Positions 1 through 8,706 of a stretch of DNA of 64,000 nt are shown one piece after another. A program made the translations under genes and the position numbers. The stretch's first letter is position 1. Every line of letters starts with the position of its first letter. The notes beneath the pieces were generated by a model, which saw nothing but the letters and a program-made list of their open reading frames with translations, searched no databases and had not been told where the DNA came from. Location of the stretch: NCBI RefSeq assembly GCF_003287895.1, contig NZ_CP030280.1, positions 102,001-166,000 of the forward strand, given 5' to 3'. Source of the DNA: Blautia argi. Lineage in GTDB: Bacteria; Bacillota; Clostridia; Lachnospirales; Lachnospiraceae.

Positions 1-2
1 CA

Positions 3-278
3 TATCCGGGAGAACAAGACGGCTATGCAGAGATTTTCCGGGGGCGGCGGATTGTCAGCGCCCACAAGATGAAGTCTGTTTTTTGTGACGATTGTATCAG
101 GGAGATTCTAAACACGATTGACGGGCAGCTATTGGAGGAAGTTGTTCTTTTTGACGCAGAACAAAAAGCCTTTTATCCGGTCAAGGACGAGGAAACGCTT
201 CAAATCGGAAGCTATGGGCTGGCTGTCAGCTATGACAGCGGGGATTTCAGGATTGATATAGAATATGTCAGCGAATAA
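3..278 (+). CDS. C-terminal part of an unrecognised mobile-element protein
   Basis: The reading frame is open from the left edge of the window, so the methionine at 69 is probably internal and the gene starts outside. About 91 residues are visible. They contain a CDDC cysteine pair and an acidic C-terminal half. I do not recognise the family. It lies just before a convergent XRE regulator and a hairpin, in GC-rich DNA that looks like a Tn1549-type conjugative element. The true start and length cannot be seen. Confidence 0.45.
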   Translation, partial: YPGEQDGYAEIFRGRRIVSAHKMKSVFCDDCIREILNTIDGQLLEEVVLFDAEQKAFYPVKDEETLQIGSYGLAVSYDSGDFRIDIEYVSE

Positions 279-283
279 AGGCG

Positions 284-325
284 CTGCCGTTGCAGGAACC
301 GCAATTCCAACAACGGCAGTTTTTA
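284..325. terminator. Bidirectional terminator between convergent genes
   Basis: CTGCCGTTG (284-292) pairs perfectly with CAACGGCAG (311-319) and is followed by a T run. It sits between the end of the first gene and the end of the convergent XRE regulator, so it could serve both strands. Confidence 0.7.
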
Positions 326-1135
326 TTTTCTCCTGCGCCGGAAATTCAAAGGATTGTTTTTAATGACCGGCGATTTTGCCAGCACTTTTTTCAAGACTTT
401 CTGCTCATCAGGGGGCAGCTTGTCAAAGTCGATACCCAGCATATTTAAAATGACTTTCCAGATTTTTGTCAGGTGGTCGCCGGGGAATTTCAGGGCGTTT
501 TGAATATCTTGCGCCATTTTCTTTGCGAGGGAGAAATCCGGCGTGCTGTCAATGTCGTGTTCATGGGCTTTCCGTATATCGTGGAGAATGGAATCCCATG
601 TTTTATGCGTTATATGGCAGAAAAAATCTTCTTCCTCTAATTGGGCGGCAAGAAGCGTTTCCGAATATAAATCCCCGTCCACATAGCGGTGCTTCTGAAT
701 GAGGGCAAGCCGCTGTTCTTCCAGCCCTTCGTTCATATCCCGGAAGCGGGCGGTCGCATGACCGTCTATGTAAATTTCCGTATCGGTCATCAGCCGCTCA
801 AACTTTCCGTGGGTGATAATCTCACAGAGCAGACGGTTATTGATTTTGCCGCTTTTCAAAAGCTCCACTGTTTCATCATTCAGGTGCAGCTCCATTAAGG
901 GCGTGTTTACCTGCTCCCTGTTTTCTGTCCGGCACAGCAGGTAATCAAGGGACACCCCGTAGAAGTCCGCCAGAATAACGAGGTTGCCATGATTGATTTC
1001 TTTGTAATCGTCCGCTTCATAGCTGCCAAGGGCAGACTTTGAAATGCCGGTCAGGTTTGATAGTTCTTCCAGCTTCAGCTTTCTCTCTGTGCGTAAATCC
1101 TTTAGCCGTTCCTGTATGCTAAGGCGTGATTTCAT
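323..1135 (-). CDS. XRE-family transcriptional regulator of a conjugative element
   Basis: The 270-residue protein starts with a helix-turn-helix domain of the Cro/CI (XRE) type at about residues 7-68. Key stretches are LRTERKLKLEELSNLTGIS and the recognition-helix part KSALGSYE. The remainder is a charged helical region without a recognised domain, probably for dimerisation or partner binding. Such long XRE proteins are common in the regulatory end of Tn1549-like elements. The gene reads away from the small protein and replication genes that follow on the other strand, so it may repress transfer or replication genes through the GC-rich region between them. The targets are inferred. Confidence 0.75.
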   Translation of the reverse strand: MKSRLSIQERLKDLRTERKLKLEELSNLTGISKSALGSYEADDYKEINHGNLVILADFYGVSLDYLLCRTENREQVNTPLMELHLNDETVELLKSGKINNRLLCEIITHGKFERLMTDTEIYIDGHATARFRDMNEGLEEQRLALIQKHRYVDGDLYSETLLAAQLEEEDFFCHITHKTWDSILHDIRKAHEHDIDSTPDFSLAKKMAQDIQNALKFPGDHLTKIWKVILNMLGIDFDKLPPDEQKVLKKVLAKSPVIKNNPLNFRRRRK

Positions 1136-1669
1136 AGGCGAATGGCTCCTTTCCGGCGGCTCCCCCGCCGCTCTCTAAAGATTATACCACACCATTTCCG
1201 AGAACGTGGAAATTTTCGATTTTCAGCTGGATTTCCTACTTTATGGATATACGGAGCAGGGTACAAAAATGTTCTATCATACAAGTAGTTCATCGGTGAA
1301 TCAATTCAACCGAATGACCGGCTTGTGTGGGATATGCGCCCCGGAGATGTAGCGCCGTGACCTGCGGCAGGGAAATGGAGGAACCCTGACCGCAGCGAGC
1401 GTACCAAGGGGAGCGAAACGCCGCCGTGAGAATCGGGGGCAGGAACGACACCGGGGAGAACCGGCAAAATGGACACCAAAACGATACCAAAAACCAACAA
1501 TCGGGCAAGGTATAGCCTACCCTGCCCGTAATACCACGGGGGATTTTCGGGCGGCTCTATGGCTTGAATTTCCCTGAAAATCGCCCCGAAATGCAACACA
1601 AAAATCTGCTATCCGTCCACCGGCGGCTGTTACCGCCAGCATGGGCGGATTTTTCATTAAGGAGGCACT
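1136..1669. other. GC-rich intergenic region of the element
   Basis: No convincing gene is seen here. The stretch separates divergent genes, so it should contain their promoters and operators. Near its end TCCGTCCA...TGGGCGGA (about 1612-1649) followed by TTTTT looks like a terminator or leader hairpin just before the next gene. Base composition is clearly richer in G and C than the DNA after 2088. It could hold an origin of transfer, but I cannot point to a nick site. Confidence 0.35.
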
Positions 1670-1858
1670 ATGCCGAGAATGTCAAAGAAGTTGAAGAAAG
1701 AGCTTGCTTTCTTCTTAAACGAGCGTGGACGCAGGAGCTACAACGAGCTTTGCCGGAAATGCCAGCATGATTGCAAGCAGAGCTTCCGGGCGGTCATTGT
1801 GGCTTGCCCCCGCTATCTTTCCAAACGCTCAAAACAGAAAAAGGAGGACACCAACTGA
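1670..1858 (+). CDS. Small basic cysteine-containing element protein
   Basis: This 62-residue, strongly basic protein has a good ribosome-binding site (AAGGAGG) six bases before its ATG. It has a cysteine-rich middle, with CRKCQHDC being zinc-binding-like, and a lysine-rich tail. Short proteins of this kind sit just before the replication gene in Tn1549-like elements. A nucleic-acid-binding role is inferred from charge and cysteines only. It ends directly before the start of the truncated replication gene, so the two were probably co-transcribed. Confidence 0.6.
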   Translation: MPRMSKKLKKELAFFLNERGRRSYNELCRKCQHDCKQSFRAVIVACPRYLSKRSKQKKEDTN

Positions 1859-2086
1859 ATGGAATATGAATTTATGACGATTGACACACCCCTGCCGCCC
1901 AGTATGCCTCTGCCGAGAGCCATGCTGCGGCTCCCGATCAGCAGCACCGCAAAAATCATGTACGCCCGTATGCTGGACGATGTTCTGGCAAATGGCATAG
2001 AGGACATGAACGGGATTTTATTTATCTGTTTCCCGATTGTGGAATTGTCGGCGGCGCTCTCCCGCAGCACCATGACCGTGAAGTGA
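1859..2086 (+). pseudogene. Replication initiator (RepA_N type), truncated after 75 codons
   Basis: The N-terminus matches the start of element-borne replication initiator proteins of the RepA_N type, with the typical MPLPRAML and SSTAKIMYARML stretches followed by the winged-helix region ending in STMTVK. Normally the helix-turn-helix continues after this point. Here the frame stops at once, and from 2088 the sequence is the inside of a conjugation gene in another frame. The gene was therefore cut by a recombination or deletion at about 2084-2088 and should be non-functional. The family call is from recalled motifs. Confidence 0.65.
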
Positions 2087-2087
2087 G

Positions 2088-2847
2088 ATTGCGGGCCAGG
2101 TTGGACAGACACCGCAAGGCTGGAATAGTAGTATCTTCAATATGATTGAAGGACTGTCGAATTCGGTCATCATGCCGATTGCAAGTATTATCATAACCTT
2201 TGTATTGTGTTATGAACTGATCTCCATGCTGACAGAGCGAAATAATATGCATGATATTGATACATGGATGTTCTTTAAATATTTTGTAAAAATGTGGATC
2301 GCCGTATATCTGGTAAGCAATACGTTTACCATCACAATGGCGGTTTTTTGATGTAGGACAAAGTGTCGTAAACTCAGCGGCAGGGCTGGTTTCCGGAGAT
2401 ACATCCATTGATATCAGCTCTGCGATTACAGATTTATCGGCTACATTGGAAAGCATGGAGATCGGGGAACTTGTGATATTGGCATTGGAAACTTTGATCG
2501 TAAGTTTCTGTATGAAGATTATGTCTGTACTGATCACGGTTATTTTGTATGTCCGTATGATAGAAATTTACCTTTATACCTCAGTTGCACCGATTCCGTT
2601 CGCAACGATGAGCAACAGAGAGTGGGGACAGATCGGAACAAATTATTTCAGAGGACTTTTTGCCTTGGCGTTCCAGGCGTTTCTGATGATGGTGTGTGTT
2701 GCTATTTATGCAGTATTAGTGGCAGGTATCCAGTTTTCAGATAATCTGAGTTCTTCATTATTTGGTGTAATGGCATATACAGTGATCTTATGTTTTAGTC
2801 TGTTCAAGACAGGATCACTTAGCAAATCTATATTTAATGCACATTAA
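2088..2847 (+). pseudogene. VirB6/TrbL-like conjugation membrane protein, 5'-truncated and frameshifted
   Basis: The reading frame from 2088 gives IAGQVGQTPQGWNSSIFN and then several membrane segments, as in the polytopic channel protein of Tn916/Tn1549-type conjugation systems. The N-terminus is missing because the sequence starts at the junction with the replication gene. The frame also breaks at a run of six T (2344-2349). Removing one T joins MAV-F to DVGQSVVNSA and restores one protein to 2847. In an intact element this protein forms part of the inner-membrane mating channel. Here two separate defects make it non-functional. Confidence 0.7.
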
Positions 2848-2867
2848 AAAGAAAGGAAGTGAAACAC

Positions 2868-2940
2868 ATGGCGTATGTGAGTGTGCCGAAAGATTTAACG
2901 AAAGTAAAGAATAAAGTGGCATACAGAGGGAATCTCTTTT
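2868..2940 (+). pseudogene. PrgI-family conjugation protein, N-terminal fragment
   Basis: The first residues, MAYVSVPKDLTKVKNKV, are the conserved start of PrgI-type small membrane proteins of conjugative elements, which normally follow the VirB6-like gene. A ribosome-binding site (AAAGGAAG) lies before the ATG at 2868. After about 24 codons homology ends, and the sequence continues as signal peptidase in a different frame. This is a second mid-gene junction within 900 bp. Confidence 0.6.
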
Positions 2941-3081
2941 CCGGTGACAGTAGGAGAAGAGGAATACTTTGTATTGGGAGATCACCGTACCAATGCAAAG
3001 GACAGCAGAATTTATGGTACGGTAAAAAAAGAAGAAATCAAAGGATTAGTAATTACTCTGTTGAGACGCAGAGGATTTTAA
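2941..3081 (+). pseudogene. Signal peptidase I, C-terminal fragment
   Basis: The frame from 2941 to the TAA at 3079 encodes about 46 residues including GEEEYFVLGDHRTNAKDSR, the conserved box E region (GDNxxNSxDSR) of type I signal peptidases, and ends in LLRRRGF. The catalytic serine and lysine regions are absent. Signal peptidases often sit at the head of pilus operons, so this is probably what remains of the pilus-specific enzyme after its front was replaced by the conjugation fragment. Secretion of the pilins would then need a housekeeping signal peptidase. Confidence 0.7.
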
Positions 3082-3103
3082 AAAAGAAACGAGGTATAAG
3101 AAT

Positions 3104-4165
3104 ATGATCAATAAAAAGAAAATTGGAGCATTGATATTAGCAGGAACAATGTTACTGAGCATGGGAACAACTGCATTTGCAGCAGGGGAATCTACCACAC
3201 CGAATGTAAATCAGAATGGTCAGGTGCCGATTACAAAAAAGTTTGAAATGGCAGATGGACTAACGACACCGGCTGCAACTTTTAAATTCACAGCAACATC
3301 ACAGACACCAGGTGCACTTCCGGCAACGATTGCTGATGTTTCATTTACAGAGGGACAGACTGGAACATTAAAAGGTGAAAAATATGTCCTTGAAGGAACT
3401 ACAGCTATTTCTTTTCAAGGTACTTGGCCACACGCTGGAGAATATGTTTATACAGTAACAGAGAAACAAGAAAGTATGCCAAACGTAACGTATGATGCTT
3501 CTAGCTATACACTTCGTGTATATGTGATTAACGGAACAAATGGATTAGAAGTGGAAAAAATTACAGCACAAGGAGCAACTGGGAAAACAGATAAAATTTT
3601 ATTTACGAACACTTATGCAAAGAATAATGCCACTTTGACGATTGAGAAAAATACAACGGGAACATATGCAGACAAAACAAAAGAGTTTAATTTTGAAATT
3701 ACCTTTACAAAGTCACCAATGTCCGATCAGACAAGTTTTACAGGAAATATTGGATCAGAATCTGTTGAATGTACAGCTGGAACTGCAAAACCATTTACTC
3801 TGGCAGATGGAGAACAATTAGTATTTAGTAATCTTCCGGTAGGAACAACTTATGTAGTAAAAGAGCTTGCTGCAACGGATGGATATACACCGAGCGTTAC
3901 TGTTATAGAAAATATAACAACCACTGTAAACAATAGAACTGCAGCACAGGAAGGTGATGCATTGGATACTTTAAAAGAAGGTGAAAAAAAGAACTTAGTT
4001 GGAGAATATGAGAATAAAGTAACGTTTACCAATACACATCAGGGCGGTGTTGTACCTACAGGTATCCTTATGAATAATCTTCCGTTCATCTTATTGGTAG
4101 CTGTTGCAATCGTGGCATTTGTTTCTCTGGCAGTCATAAAAAGACGCAGAACATCCGGAAAATAG
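3104..4165 (+). CDS. Spy0128/FctA-type backbone pilin
   Basis: The 353-residue protein has a signal peptide (basic start, hydrophobic stretch, cleavage near TAFAAGES) and two immunoglobulin-like pilin domains at about 45-170 and 175-310. Each ends in a FTNT-type strand. Lysine in ITKKFE, glutamate in YTVTEK and asparagine in FTNTY are the usual partners of self-made isopeptide bonds. The C-terminus has a sorting signal VVPTGI, a hydrophobic segment and a KRRR tail. The variant motif, VPTG rather than LPXTG, is that of FctA pilins polymerised by a class B sortase, which is encoded next. The gene should be the major shaft subunit. Confidence 0.85.
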   Translation: MINKKKIGALILAGTMLLSMGTTAFAAGESTTPNVNQNGQVPITKKFEMADGLTTPAATFKFTATSQTPGALPATIADVSFTEGQTGTLKGEKYVLEGTTAISFQGTWPHAGEYVYTVTEKQESMPNVTYDASSYTLRVYVINGTNGLEVEKITAQGATGKTDKILFTNTYAKNNATLTIEKNTTGTYADKTKEFNFEITFTKSPMSDQTSFTGNIGSESVECTAGTAKPFTLADGEQLVFSNLPVGTTYVVKELAATDGYTPSVTVIENITTTVNNRTAAQEGDALDTLKEGEKKNLVGEYENKVTFTNTHQGGVVPTGILMNNLPFILLVAVAIVAFVSLAVIKRRRTSGK

Positions 4166-4935
4166 TGAAAAACGCAAAGAAAATAATTCGGATTGCAGAT
4201 AAGACGGTAAACTGGCTGATTGTACTCTGCTTTATGCCGCTATTGCTTTATGGGCTTTACGGATTATGGGATTCCAAACAGATCAATCAGCAGGCAGACG
4301 CTTCTCTTTACGAAACCTATAAGCCAAACTCAAAGGATTTTATTTCCTTTGCGGAGCTTCAAAAGAAAAATCCGGAAGTGATCGGATGGATTACCGTGGA
4401 TGGAACACAGATTGATTATCCGCTGGTACAGGGAGAAGATAATTCCAAATATGTAAACACAGATCCATTGGGAGCATTTTCCCTTTCCGGGAGTATCTTT
4501 TTAGATTGCAATAATCAAAAAGATTTTTCGGATATGAACAGTATTATTTATGGACATCATATGGAAAAAGATGCGATGTTTGGGGAAGTGGAATATTATC
4601 AGGAACCGTCTTATTTTAAAAAGCATGCTCATGGGAAATTGTATTATGGAGGAAAGTGGCATGAGGTTGAATTTTTTGCTTTCCTTCATGCCGATGCCTA
4701 TGACAGCGTTCTGTATAATACGCAGCTGCAGAAAGAAACAGATACTTTGTTGTATTTGGATTATGTGCGGCAGAATGCAAGTTATTTTGAAGAACTTTCC
4801 TTCCAGAAAAGTGAAAGATTTGTAACTTTATCAACCTGTACTTCCGACAGCACCAATGGCAGGCATCTTCTGGTTGGAAGAATTCAGGAAGAAATCCAAA
4901 AGGAACAGGGAGACCTACAATATGAGAAAAAATAA
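4165..4935 (+). CDS. Class B sortase, pilus polymerase
   Basis: The 256-residue protein has an N-terminal membrane anchor (about residues 12-35) and a class B sortase domain. The catalytic residues are visible: His131 in YGHHM, Cys225 in LSTCT and Arg239 in LLVGRI. It starts with GTG, which overlaps the last base of the pilin stop codon (TAGTG), so translation is probably coupled. Placed between two pilin genes, it most likely links pilin subunits by cutting the VPTG-type motif. Class B pilus sortases are known partners of FctA-type pilins. Anchoring of the finished pilus to the wall could need another enzyme. Confidence 0.88.
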   Translation: MKNAKKIIRIADKTVNWLIVLCFMPLLLYGLYGLWDSKQINQQADASLYETYKPNSKDFISFAELQKKNPEVIGWITVDGTQIDYPLVQGEDNSKYVNTDPLGAFSLSGSIFLDCNNQKDFSDMNSIIYGHHMEKDAMFGEVEYYQEPSYFKKHAHGKLYYGGKWHEVEFFAFLHADAYDSVLYNTQLQKETDTLLYLDYVRQNASYFEELSFQKSERFVTLSTCTSDSTNGRHLLVGRIQEEIQKEQGDLQYEKK

Positions 4936-5561
4936 ACAGATACTTGTTTTCGCTCTATTGTTCAGTTTTCTGTGTTTTCCTGTAAAACAGGCTTTTGCGG
5001 CGGCTGGCATGACAGAAGTTCCATTGACAGTAAAGCAAAGTTTTGTGGTGGAAAATCCTGTTAAGGAAATGGATTTTACAGGAAATTATGAATTTCGTGC
5101 TTTAGATCAAGAAGCACCAATGCCGGAAAATACGAAAAATGGGATCTACTCTTTTTCGTTAAACGGAGAGCAGGTAGAAACGACATTTTCATTACAATAT
5201 TTGCACGCAGGTGTTTTACCACTATCAGTTGGATCAGACAACTGCAGAGAAGAAAGGATATCAATACGATAAAAGCTGTTATGACATTACGGTTTATGTG
5301 AAAAACGGGGAAAATGGGGAATTGATTCCTCAGGTAGTGGCAGAAAAGGGAGATGGAAAAAAGTGTGGAGATCTGGAATTTCTTAATTCCTATCAGGGAA
5401 AGAAGCCAGGAGCTTCCGCCCCGTCTGATCCGTCCAAACCTAATAAACTGGTAAAAACGGGTGATACAACACATATCATGGCGTATGTTGGGATTGCAGC
5501 AGGATCACTATTTTTGATCTTAGCGCTTGTGTATTTTAGAAAACATAAACAGAAAAAATAA
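4922..5561 (+). pseudogene. Minor pilin with sorting signal, frameshifted
   Basis: The gene starts with ATG at 4922, overlapping the sortase end by 14 bases. A signal peptide (to about KQAFAAAG) is followed by one FctA-like domain. The frame breaks at a TTTT run (about 5214-5217). With one T less the product reads HAGVYHYQLDQTTAEKKGY and continues to a sorting signal KLVKTGD, a membrane helix and a KHKQKK tail. The full product would be about 212 residues and would be the tip or base subunit of the pilus. As written, the protein would lack its wall anchor. Slippage at the T run or a sequencing error are both possible. Confidence 0.75.
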
Positions 5562-5577
5562 TAAAGTTTGATGAAAA

Positions 5578-5621
5578 AAAGGGATGTTCTGCCCGAATAG
5601 AAGATCAGAATATCCCTTTTT
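5578..5621 (+). terminator. Rho-independent terminator of the pilus operon
   Basis: AAAGGGATGTTCTG (5578-5591) pairs with CAGAATATCCCTTT (5606-5619) with one wobble pair, followed by T residues. It lies 20 bases after the minor pilin stop codon. Confidence 0.8.
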
Positions 5622-5741
5622 GTATATAAGGCTGACAGAAAAATGTTATAAAAAAGAGAAAAATTTTGTTGTAATGGTATTAGAGAATTGCTACAATACA
5701 AAAAATAGAATTGAAGTTGTTCGGATAAAAAGGGGCTGAAA

Positions 5742-6950
5742 ATGATGTATGGTATTATTTTTGTTGTATTATTATTTGTGATATTTAATTCACCTAAATA
5801 TATTAGAAAGAAACTTACAGAGCAAATTGCGGATGAAAGCAATAAAGCCAAAGATAATTTACAGACTTCACAATTAAATTTTTTATCAAAGATAGAATGG
5901 CTTAGGTTCTATCCATTGAAGAAAATTTTACTGGGAGCAATTTGGCTTGTTTGCCTATTTTATGCTGTAAGAGGAGTCTTTATGACTATTCATGATCCTC
6001 GTGGTATATTTATATTCCTCACAGCTTTATTTTGGTTCATCACTATTTTTACAGCACGCAAGATGTGGCGATATATTAGATTACCTTATCACTGTGCGCC
6101 TGTATTAAACCATATCAAAACAAAAGAAGAACTAAAGAAATCTCTGCAAGGAGAATGTTTTGAAAAAGTAATGTTTCAGAGTAGTTTATTACAAAAATAT
6201 TTTCATGTTCTTATTAGCGAAAATTGGATAGTGATGGATGGACGCCTTTTTTCAAGAAATGAAATTAAAAAAATCTATTATTTACATAAAGGTTCTATTC
6301 GAAATTATGAACAAGTTAAGTTTATATATTCTAATGGTGAAGAATACCAATTCCCTGGTAGCAACGAATGGCGTGAAGATGAACTTCGCCAAACAGAAGT
6401 ATCAAATTTGCTACATAAAATATGCCCAGTAGTTATTGAAAATGCAGAAGATATAAATACTGCATCACAGAAAAAAGAGAAATCTGTTGTCTACTGGAAT
6501 ATGAATTATAAAGGCAAATTTAGAAGAACATTATGGTTTATTCCGCTAGTTGTTATTCTGTGCTTCTTGACACCTCTGTTTATGGGGAAATTTTGGTTCA
6601 TATACGATATACTTCTTATCGGAATTTTGATATGGCAGCTTAGATATACATATAGGAAAATGAAAATTGAAGAAACAACAGTAAATGTGACAAAGGAAAA
6701 CAGTAATAAAAAATATACCATTGCCATGAAAAATGTTCATATGTACAATTATCTTCTGGCAATAAGAGATGAAACGCATATCTACAAAGCGATCATTGAA
6801 GCGGTACCGGATGAAAAAGAAAGCATGATGATTTGGCTGGATGATTTTAACTTTCCACAAGAAGAGATTGAGGGCATAAAAGAAGAAATAGAACTGTACT
6901 TTAAGGCCAGAAATATCAATTGCATATTTAAAACTGGCAAAAGAGTATAG
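5742..6950 (+). CDS. Membrane protein of unknown function, four hydrophobic segments
   Basis: The 402-residue protein has an N-terminal hydrophobic segment (3-17), a pair of helices at about 65-110 and another pair at about 265-305. A cytosolic-looking region lies between them (about 115-255), and a soluble C-terminal part follows. The middle part has beta-rich spacing that could be a PH-like fold (WIVMDGRLFSRNEIKKIYY), as in bacterial membrane PH-domain proteins, but this is a guess. It stands alone between two terminators. I do not recognise a named family. Confidence 0.65.
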   Translation: MMYGIIFVVLLFVIFNSPKYIRKKLTEQIADESNKAKDNLQTSQLNFLSKIEWLRFYPLKKILLGAIWLVCLFYAVRGVFMTIHDPRGIFIFLTALFWFITIFTARKMWRYIRLPYHCAPVLNHIKTKEELKKSLQGECFEKVMFQSSLLQKYFHVLISENWIVMDGRLFSRNEIKKIYYLHKGSIRNYEQVKFIYSNGEEYQFPGSNEWREDELRQTEVSNLLHKICPVVIENAEDINTASQKKEKSVVYWNMNYKGKFRRTLWFIPLVVILCFLTPLFMGKFWFIYDILLIGILIWQLRYTYRKMKIEETTVNVTKENSNKKYTIAMKNVHMYNYLLAIRDETHIYKAIIEAVPDEKESMMIWLDDFNFPQEEIEGIKEEIELYFKARNINCIFKTGKRV

Positions 6951-6972
6951 GGTTGAAAAATAGTTATAAACT

Positions 6973-7077
6973 TTGATTGGGGAAAAAGAACTGCCTCTAA
7001 ATTTGTTTGAAATCATTGATATGTATGACAAATTTCCGGTTGACAGAGTCAGCAAATTATTAAATGAAAAGTGTTAA
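6973..7077 (+). pseudogene. Possible short coding remnant
   Basis: A 34-codon frame opening at TTG encodes KELPLNLFEIIDMYDKFP and ends LLNEKC. Its amino-acid mix looks like the tail of a real protein rather than random DNA, but there is no convincing start or ribosome-binding site. The rest of 6951-7289 shows only a terminator. Confidence 0.25.
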
Positions 7078-7168
7078 GTGGAAGAAACACTAATGGAACA
7101 AAAATGCTGCACAGTGGATTGCCTGAGTAACAGTATGTTGGTTTTATAAGATAATATATAGAATAGAA

Positions 7169-7213
7169 AAAAGTCACTTCGCATCTGATTTTTCAGGCGG
7201 AGTGATTTTTTTC
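7169..7213 (+). terminator. Rho-independent terminator
   Basis: AGTCACTTCGC pairs with GCGGAGTGATT across a short loop, followed by TTTTTTT (about 7169-7213). It isolates the upstream membrane protein gene from the VTC operon. Confidence 0.65.
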
Positions 7214-7289
7214 TTGAATTAGTACCCAAATAAAAAACTACCCTTGTATTATGTAGTGTAAAAAGAAAAAGAACCAGGGAGGCGGTTTT

Positions 7290-8011
7290 ATGAGAGGAAA
7301 AAGTGAAGGAGAACAGACGCTGTCCGTATCCAGAAAAGAAGTAAAATATTTGCTTTCACTTCCAGACAGATTATATTTATTGGATGCCTTGGATCGGCTT
7401 TTAACGCCGGATGCGTATGGCGGTTACAATGGTTATACAGTAAGAAGTGTATATTTTGACAGCATGACCAATGAAGATTATGAAGATAAAAAAATCATGC
7501 GGATGAGAAGAAAAGAATCCGTGTCAGAGTATATCACCCAGATGATAAAGTGGCAAAATTTGAATTAAAGCGGAAAAGTTTTGGGAGAGAACTAAAAGAA
7601 AGTATTGTGATTTCGCGCGAAGATGCAATACAGGTATTACATAGAAATTATGAGGTTTTGTTGAAGTACCATAACCCCATATCCCAATATGCGTATGACT
7701 TGATGACAACGCGGTTATACCGGCCGGTTTCTCTTATAGAGTATGACAGAAGAGCATATACGCATGAGAATTTCAATACCCGCGTTACAATGGATAATAA
7801 CTTACGGTTTTGTGAATTTAACTATGATCTGTTTGCCAGGCATTTAAACTTTAAATCTGCGATGCCAAAGGAACAGACAATCCTGGAAATTAAATATGAC
7901 AGGTTCCTTTTTAAACAGATTCAAGATGTGCTTTCCAAATGTGATTTGAGCAAAAAACCTCCGAGCAAATTTGGAACTTCACGTCAGATTTTAAAAGAAT
8001 ATTATACATAG
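7290..8011 (+). pseudogene. VTC-domain protein (polyphosphate polymerase-like), frameshifted
   Basis: The product is a VTC-domain protein of about 240 residues. The start is RKEVKYLLS and RSVYFDSMTNEDYEDK, the middle RIRVRVYHPDDKVAKFELKR, and the end ELKYDRFL-like (LEIKYDRFLFKQIQ). These contain the basic and acidic residues that line the polymerase tunnel in this family. The frame breaks in a run of seven A at about 7488-7494. Adding one A gives DKKNHADEKKRIRVRVY and one continuous protein. VTC proteins make polyphosphate from ATP or act in related CotH-type systems. DUF4956 membrane proteins are their usual neighbours and follow here. Confidence 0.75.
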
Positions 8012-8017
8012 GAAAGG

Positions 8018-8692
8018 ATGAGGAAAATGAGTAATTGGATGAAAACTTTTATGGGAGAGCAGGTTGCCGCGCCTTATATTACAACCATGCAGAATTTATT
8101 AGGAAGTATTTTGTTTACCCTTGTAGTTGCAAGTTTTATGCTGGTGATTTACAGAGTGTGCCACGATACTTTAACGTATAATAAAAAGTTCAACATTACA
8201 TTGATGATGCTGTCAGTGATTTCAACTGTTTTGCTGGCTCTGATTCAGAATAATCCCCTGTTATCTTTAGGGGTGCTGGGTTCCCTGTCTATTTGCAGAA
8301 TCCGAACGAATACCAAAGATCCCAGGGACTTAGGATTTGTTTTCTGGGCATTGGCAATAGGTATTGCGTCTGCAGTAGGAGCGTTTACCGCTGGGATTGC
8401 CAGTTCGCTGATTATGGGAGTTGTACTGGTCGTATTCCATAAACTGGATAAAGGATGTGAACATCAGATGATGGTTGTCAGAGGAGAAAAAAAGCAACTG
8501 GAACTGGTACAGAATGTGTTGCATCAGGCAGGTGTTACCGTACAGAGTAAAAATGTTTTTACGGATACATTTGAACTGGTATATGAATTACAGCTTGAAA
8601 AGAACGAAGAGGAGAAGTTAGTCAGCCGGATCAGTAACATAGAAGGAATCCGTGGTGTGAATGTATTAGCGCCAAAGACAAAAGTGGCATGA
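8018..8692 (+). CDS. DUF4956 membrane protein, first copy
   Basis: The 224-residue protein has four hydrophobic segments between about residues 25 and 150 and a soluble ferredoxin-like C-terminal part. The family signature SLGVLGSLSICRIRTNTKDP with RDLGFVFWALAIGIA is present, as in DUF4956 proteins. It starts seven bases after the VTC gene. An in-frame ATG at 8027 is an alternative start. DUF4956 proteins are usually found with VTC proteins; their biochemical role is not established. It may be a channel or scaffold for VTC-made polymer, which is inference. Confidence 0.8.
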   Translation: MRKMSNWMKTFMGEQVAAPYITTMQNLLGSILFTLVVASFMLVIYRVCHDTLTYNKKFNITLMMLSVISTVLLALIQNNPLLSLGVLGSLSICRIRTNTKDPRDLGFVFWALAIGIASAVGAFTAGIASSLIMGVVLVVFHKLDKGCEHQMMVVRGEKKQLELVQNVLHQAGVTVQSKNVFTDTFELVYELQLEKNEEEKLVSRISNIEGIRGVNVLAPKTKVA

Positions 8693-8706
8693 TATGGAGG
8701 AACAAT

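Noticed and set aside
1290..1600. Minus-strand open frames in the GC-rich intergenic region
   Set aside because: They overlap each other, lack ribosome sites and have no recognisable domains. They are likely composition effects.
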